Of a stretch of DNA of 64,000 nt, positions 60,701-64,000 are shown piece after piece. This DNA is from Pampus argenteus (Eukaryota > Chordata > Actinopteri > Scombriformes > Stromateidae): NCBI GenBank assembly GCA_036937835.1, contig CM072878.1, forward strand, positions 16,943,501-17,007,500. Reading direction: 5' to 3'. Position 1 is the stretch's first letter, and each line of letters opens with the position of its first letter. The notes beneath the pieces were generated by a model. That model made no database searches. It had not been told where the DNA came from and saw nothing but the letters and a program-made list of their open reading frames with translations. The position numbers were made by a program, and so were the translations under genes.

Positions 60701-63347
60701 AGGCTACACTATCCCTCCACTTGATATAGCTGCATTTAATGACGACGCTTGGATATTCTTTCTCACTGCTAAGAGCCAAACGTCCTGCCAAGCGACAGTG
60801 TCTCTCCTCTCTCTCAGCCGATCTAAGATAAAGAGTAACCTTCGTTGTGTCCTTGTCTCAAATGTAATAAGAAGCTGATTATCGCCGTCTGGGCCTGATT
60901 ACATGAAATTGTCCAATGAGAGTTCAAGGAGCCCGAGCGATGTGGACTATCTACATGAAGTAATGTTCAGCTGCTTATTGCTAAGCATGTACGAACACAT
61001 ACATGACTGTAGGCGTGTGATTGAGACATGGATGTGACCGATGAGTGAGGGAGAGCTTTGGATATTTGTACGGCGGTGATTCTGCTGCCTGTTGACACAG
61101 AGTGCTGTGGCACTCCTTTGAAGGGGGTTATGGGAAGGTTGGGTGTGGTGCGGAGGGCCATCGACCCCAACCTTCATGGATTCCAGCCAGAGCCGTAAAT
61201 CTCCTCCCCCCTCTTCTCCCTGCGTGACAGGAGGAGTCCTCTTTGTCTGGCTGGACAACTGGCACGAGAGGAGGAAACAGCTGACTGGTCAGTCCAGACA
61301 GGCCAACAGGCAATGTGAAAGAACAAAACTGTAATGCACCGTCATACAGAAACGTAACGGCGGAGATTTCCATATAAATTAGAAGGCAAAGTGTTATAGT
61401 CTGATAGATGTTTCAATTAATCTGTTGCAGAAAAATGTTGATTTTTTTTAGGTACTAAATGCGTCAATAGAGACATTATTCAAACTAAAACTCGAAAATG
61501 TTTGGATTTGGATGTTATGGATTTTCATATCATACAGGTAAAGTACGGAAAAGTATAAACTCTCAACTTTCTAAAACACAGTCATGTGACTTGCAAAATG
61601 GTGCATGAAGCTGTGATGTAAAGAAACTGACATTAATTGAGGTAAAGTGATGCTAAAACAAGCAAAGCATATTTCTATATCTGTACATTTTGACATGTCA
61701 GAGCAGGAAAATCACAGGTGTAATTATTAACTTTAATGGTGCACTTAATAATAGCTTAAAGGCACAATTTAATCATTGATGTTATGACATTTGCTGCAGA
61801 TTTTCCATGTTTTTTTTTTTTCTATAACAGTGATGAAAACACAACATCCATCATAACTCATGTCTCTACACTGTCTGTCATCTCTGTTCCTCTGCTGACG
61901 CGCCTTCTCTCCCTGCCTCACCCCGCCTCACCCAACACTACATTTCACTGTAATCCCCCTCTCCCTCTTGCAGCTGCTTCACTCATTCTTCTGCAGGTTG
62001 TAGTAACCTCAGACAAAATACAACTACGAGCTTGCGGACATGGTTTGCTGCTGTAGAGATAGAGACGGGTTCCAGTCAGAGCTTTGGTCCCCTGCAGAGG
62101 TTATTCAGGTGGCTCCTGGAGAGAGTGAATCATAACTTAAAAACACACATATATGCATGAACGTCACCAACTTGTGCTCTTGCCTGGACATGCTGATTTG
62201 TCACATCCTGAAGCCTACTGAGCATATTTCCATTAGTTTTTCACCACGTTTGACTCAGTTTTAAAGGGTCAAGTGGGCCCTATTGTCAGAACTCTTTCGA
62301 GGCAGTTTAAGCCCTTTCTGGCTGTGCAAGCCGATACGTTATCTAATCCCCAAACATGAACCGCTGAGCAGTTTTCTTTCTGCCGTAGATGTAGACCTTA
62401 ACATGGCCAGAGCTGATTAGAGAGGCCATGTGGTTGTGTTTGAGATAAAGGAACAAAGCGGAGGAAATACCCCGAGTCGAACAAAGAGAACGGTGGATGT
62501 TCAGGTGTCACAGTTTGCACAAATGTTTGCACTTTTGCACTGATTCAACTCCCCAAAGTCTCCAGTGAGTCTCGATCAGTTTATTCCTCAAAGCTCCAGA
62601 CAAACACAGACAAGTGAATCACATCCACACTCAGGGTATACCAGTGTTTCTATAAATGTTAGCTGCTACTATGAATGCCTGGCATACATTTCTTCATAGG
62701 AATCCCGGTAGTGTTCCCTCCTCCACCTTCTCTTTTCCCCTAAACTTCATCCGTGAGACAGAGAAGGAAAACAAACCAGTAGCAGCGCCGCGAGTTTCCT
62801 TCCTGCGACCCTAATGTGTCTGCAGCCTCTTTACCTTTTTCACAACTCCACTTCCTGCCTCTGGCATCACTTCCTGCGGCATGCGGGCAGACAATCGAAA
62901 TGAACTCTTAAGGATGACACATGTCTTCGGGTCACATTCGGGGAACCAGTTTGTCAGATATCAGCAAAAATATTTACTTAATGAGATTTCACTGCTGGTC
63001 ACTGATGAGTCACGGACGTCCGAAAATAAATCACAGGCACTAAATTAGAATTAAATATTGTTACATTAATGTGGGTGCCATGACTACGCCAGCCGAAATA
63101 TGTCACGGAAAATGGACAATAGACAGATTTATTTTTCACCCTTGGAAAAAACAACCAGATGTGATCACACATCCTGGAAGATCACATGGATGCGGCACAT
63201 CGGCTGCTTCCTTTTCATATCATTAATTAGAGAGTTTAACTTTTATGGTGGCAGATATGTGATGTTCCTACAGTGTTTCTGTTAACCTCCTGCTCAAACA
63301 GACGTGTTGTTATTACAGGTTTTAATCTTAATATGTAACTGGTTAAT
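57701..63347. other. region upstream of arhgap23 without a recognised gene
   Basis: 5.6 kb of mixed sequence with short (CA)n runs at about 60187-60203 and 60585-60602. ORFs are under 105 aa, overlap on both strands and lack protein-like composition. No exon of a neighbouring gene was identified. Confidence 0.55.
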
Positions 63348-63415
63348 TATAGATAGATAGATAGATAGATAGATATACTTTATTAATCCCAAAAACTGGG
63401 AAATTAGAGAGGTTT
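63348..63415 (-). mobile_element. non-LTR retrotransposon 3' tail-like sequence with (TATC)n
   Basis: On the minus strand a GGGAAATT-like segment is followed by GGGATTAATAAAGTATATC and a (TATC)n tail at 63348-63375, the usual 3' end of abundant fish LINE or SINE copies. Only the tail is recognisable; no ORF is present. Assignment to a specific clade is not supported. Confidence 0.55.
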
Positions 63416-64000
63416 AATACAAATACTGAACTGTAGTCTAAACTTTACAACTCAAAACAGATATTAAAAACAATTACAGCTGTTTAATTTTATGACTTTT
63501 ATAGTCCCTCATATGAGGATTTATGAATCCTAATGTGTGAAATAATCTATAATAAAAAAAGGACCCTTTAGCCAAAAGAGCATTTGTGGTACAACAAAGG
63601 CTGTAAGCCACACTTCTTACAGTACATACAGTAAATTAAGTAATCCTGTATGCCCGATGGGATCATAATATCCTAATCCCAGCGTTTCCTTGGCCTTAAA
63701 GCGCAGAGATAAATTTTGTCTAGACGCGGCCTTAAAGCAGGGTGTTCTCAGGAGGCCGCGTGAGAGGAATGCTTTGATAGATTTTCAACCCTCACCAAAC
63801 GCCTTCATCCGTCCAACGATCACATTCTGTTCACACATCGTAAACGCTGTTGTCTCATAAAAATCATAATTCTGCGTTAGACTTGCATGCCTGAGGCGAA
63901 CTCAGGGACAGAGATAAGAAGAAGAGTGAAGGAAAGAGGCCTCTGCTCACCTTTAAAACCTTTAAATACAGACAGGATGCACGTGTACATGCATCATTTT
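63416..64000. other. right edge, no gene recognised
   Basis: AT-rich sequence with no ORF of note and no recognised exon. Confidence 0.5.

Noticed and set aside
1..64000. CRISPR array, bacterial operon, viral or toxin genes
   Set aside because: Spliced vertebrate genes and microsatellites throughout; no spaced direct repeats, operon structure or viral proteins were seen.

Overview
The window looks like nuclear DNA of a teleost fish. It holds large introns, dense (CA)n/(GT)n/(GA)n microsatellites, old interspersed repeats of kinds common in fish genomes, and three vertebrate genes recognised from their protein sequence and splice structure. No tools were run. Family names come from protein motifs and from remembered human and fish relatives.

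Layout from left to right. (1) The 5' end of a phospholipase C delta 3 gene (plcd3) lies on the minus strand. Coding exon 1 is at 6642-6732 and exon 2, the start of the PH domain, at 732-899; the rest lies left of base 1. (2) About 4 kb away, head to head with plcd3, is the intronless hexim1 gene on the plus strand (CDS 10882-11988). It has a TATA/CCAAT promoter near 10236-10510, three short upstream ORFs in its leader and a poly(A) signal at 12477-12482. (3) Tail to tail with hexim1, on the minus strand, is a complete arhgap23 gene encoding a PDZ-PH-RhoGAP protein. I resolved 24 coding exons from the start codon at 57401 to the stop at 15876. All introns are GT-AG, all junctions keep phase, and the total is 5328 nt, or 1775 aa. 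Its 21.7-kb first intron carries a likely alternative first coding exon (41858-42097). The 3'UTR probably runs to about 13.2-13.5 kb. (4) From 57.5 to 64 kb no gene is evident; the end near 63.35 kb carries a retrotransposon-tail-like sequence.

Functionally the genes are independent: PLC delta 3 hydrolyses PIP2, HEXIM1 with 7SK RNA inhibits P-TEFb (CDK9/cyclin T), and ARHGAP23 is a Rho-family GTPase-activating protein. In human, PLCD3 and HEXIM1 are neighbours on 17q21.31 while ARHGAP23 is on 17q12, so the arrangement here joins two blocks of the same human chromosome.

I see no prokaryotic system, CRISPR array, virus or undescribed multi-gene system. The points most worth a second look are: a ~214-bp uninterrupted GAA/TTC tract that forms the polypyrimidine tract of an arhgap23 intron; the alternative arhgap23 first exon; three exact matches to a CTCF core consensus; the triple uORF leader of hexim1; an alternative 3' splice site 39 nt away in the exon before the PH domain; and two weakly supported plus-strand exon candidates nested in arhgap23 intron 1.
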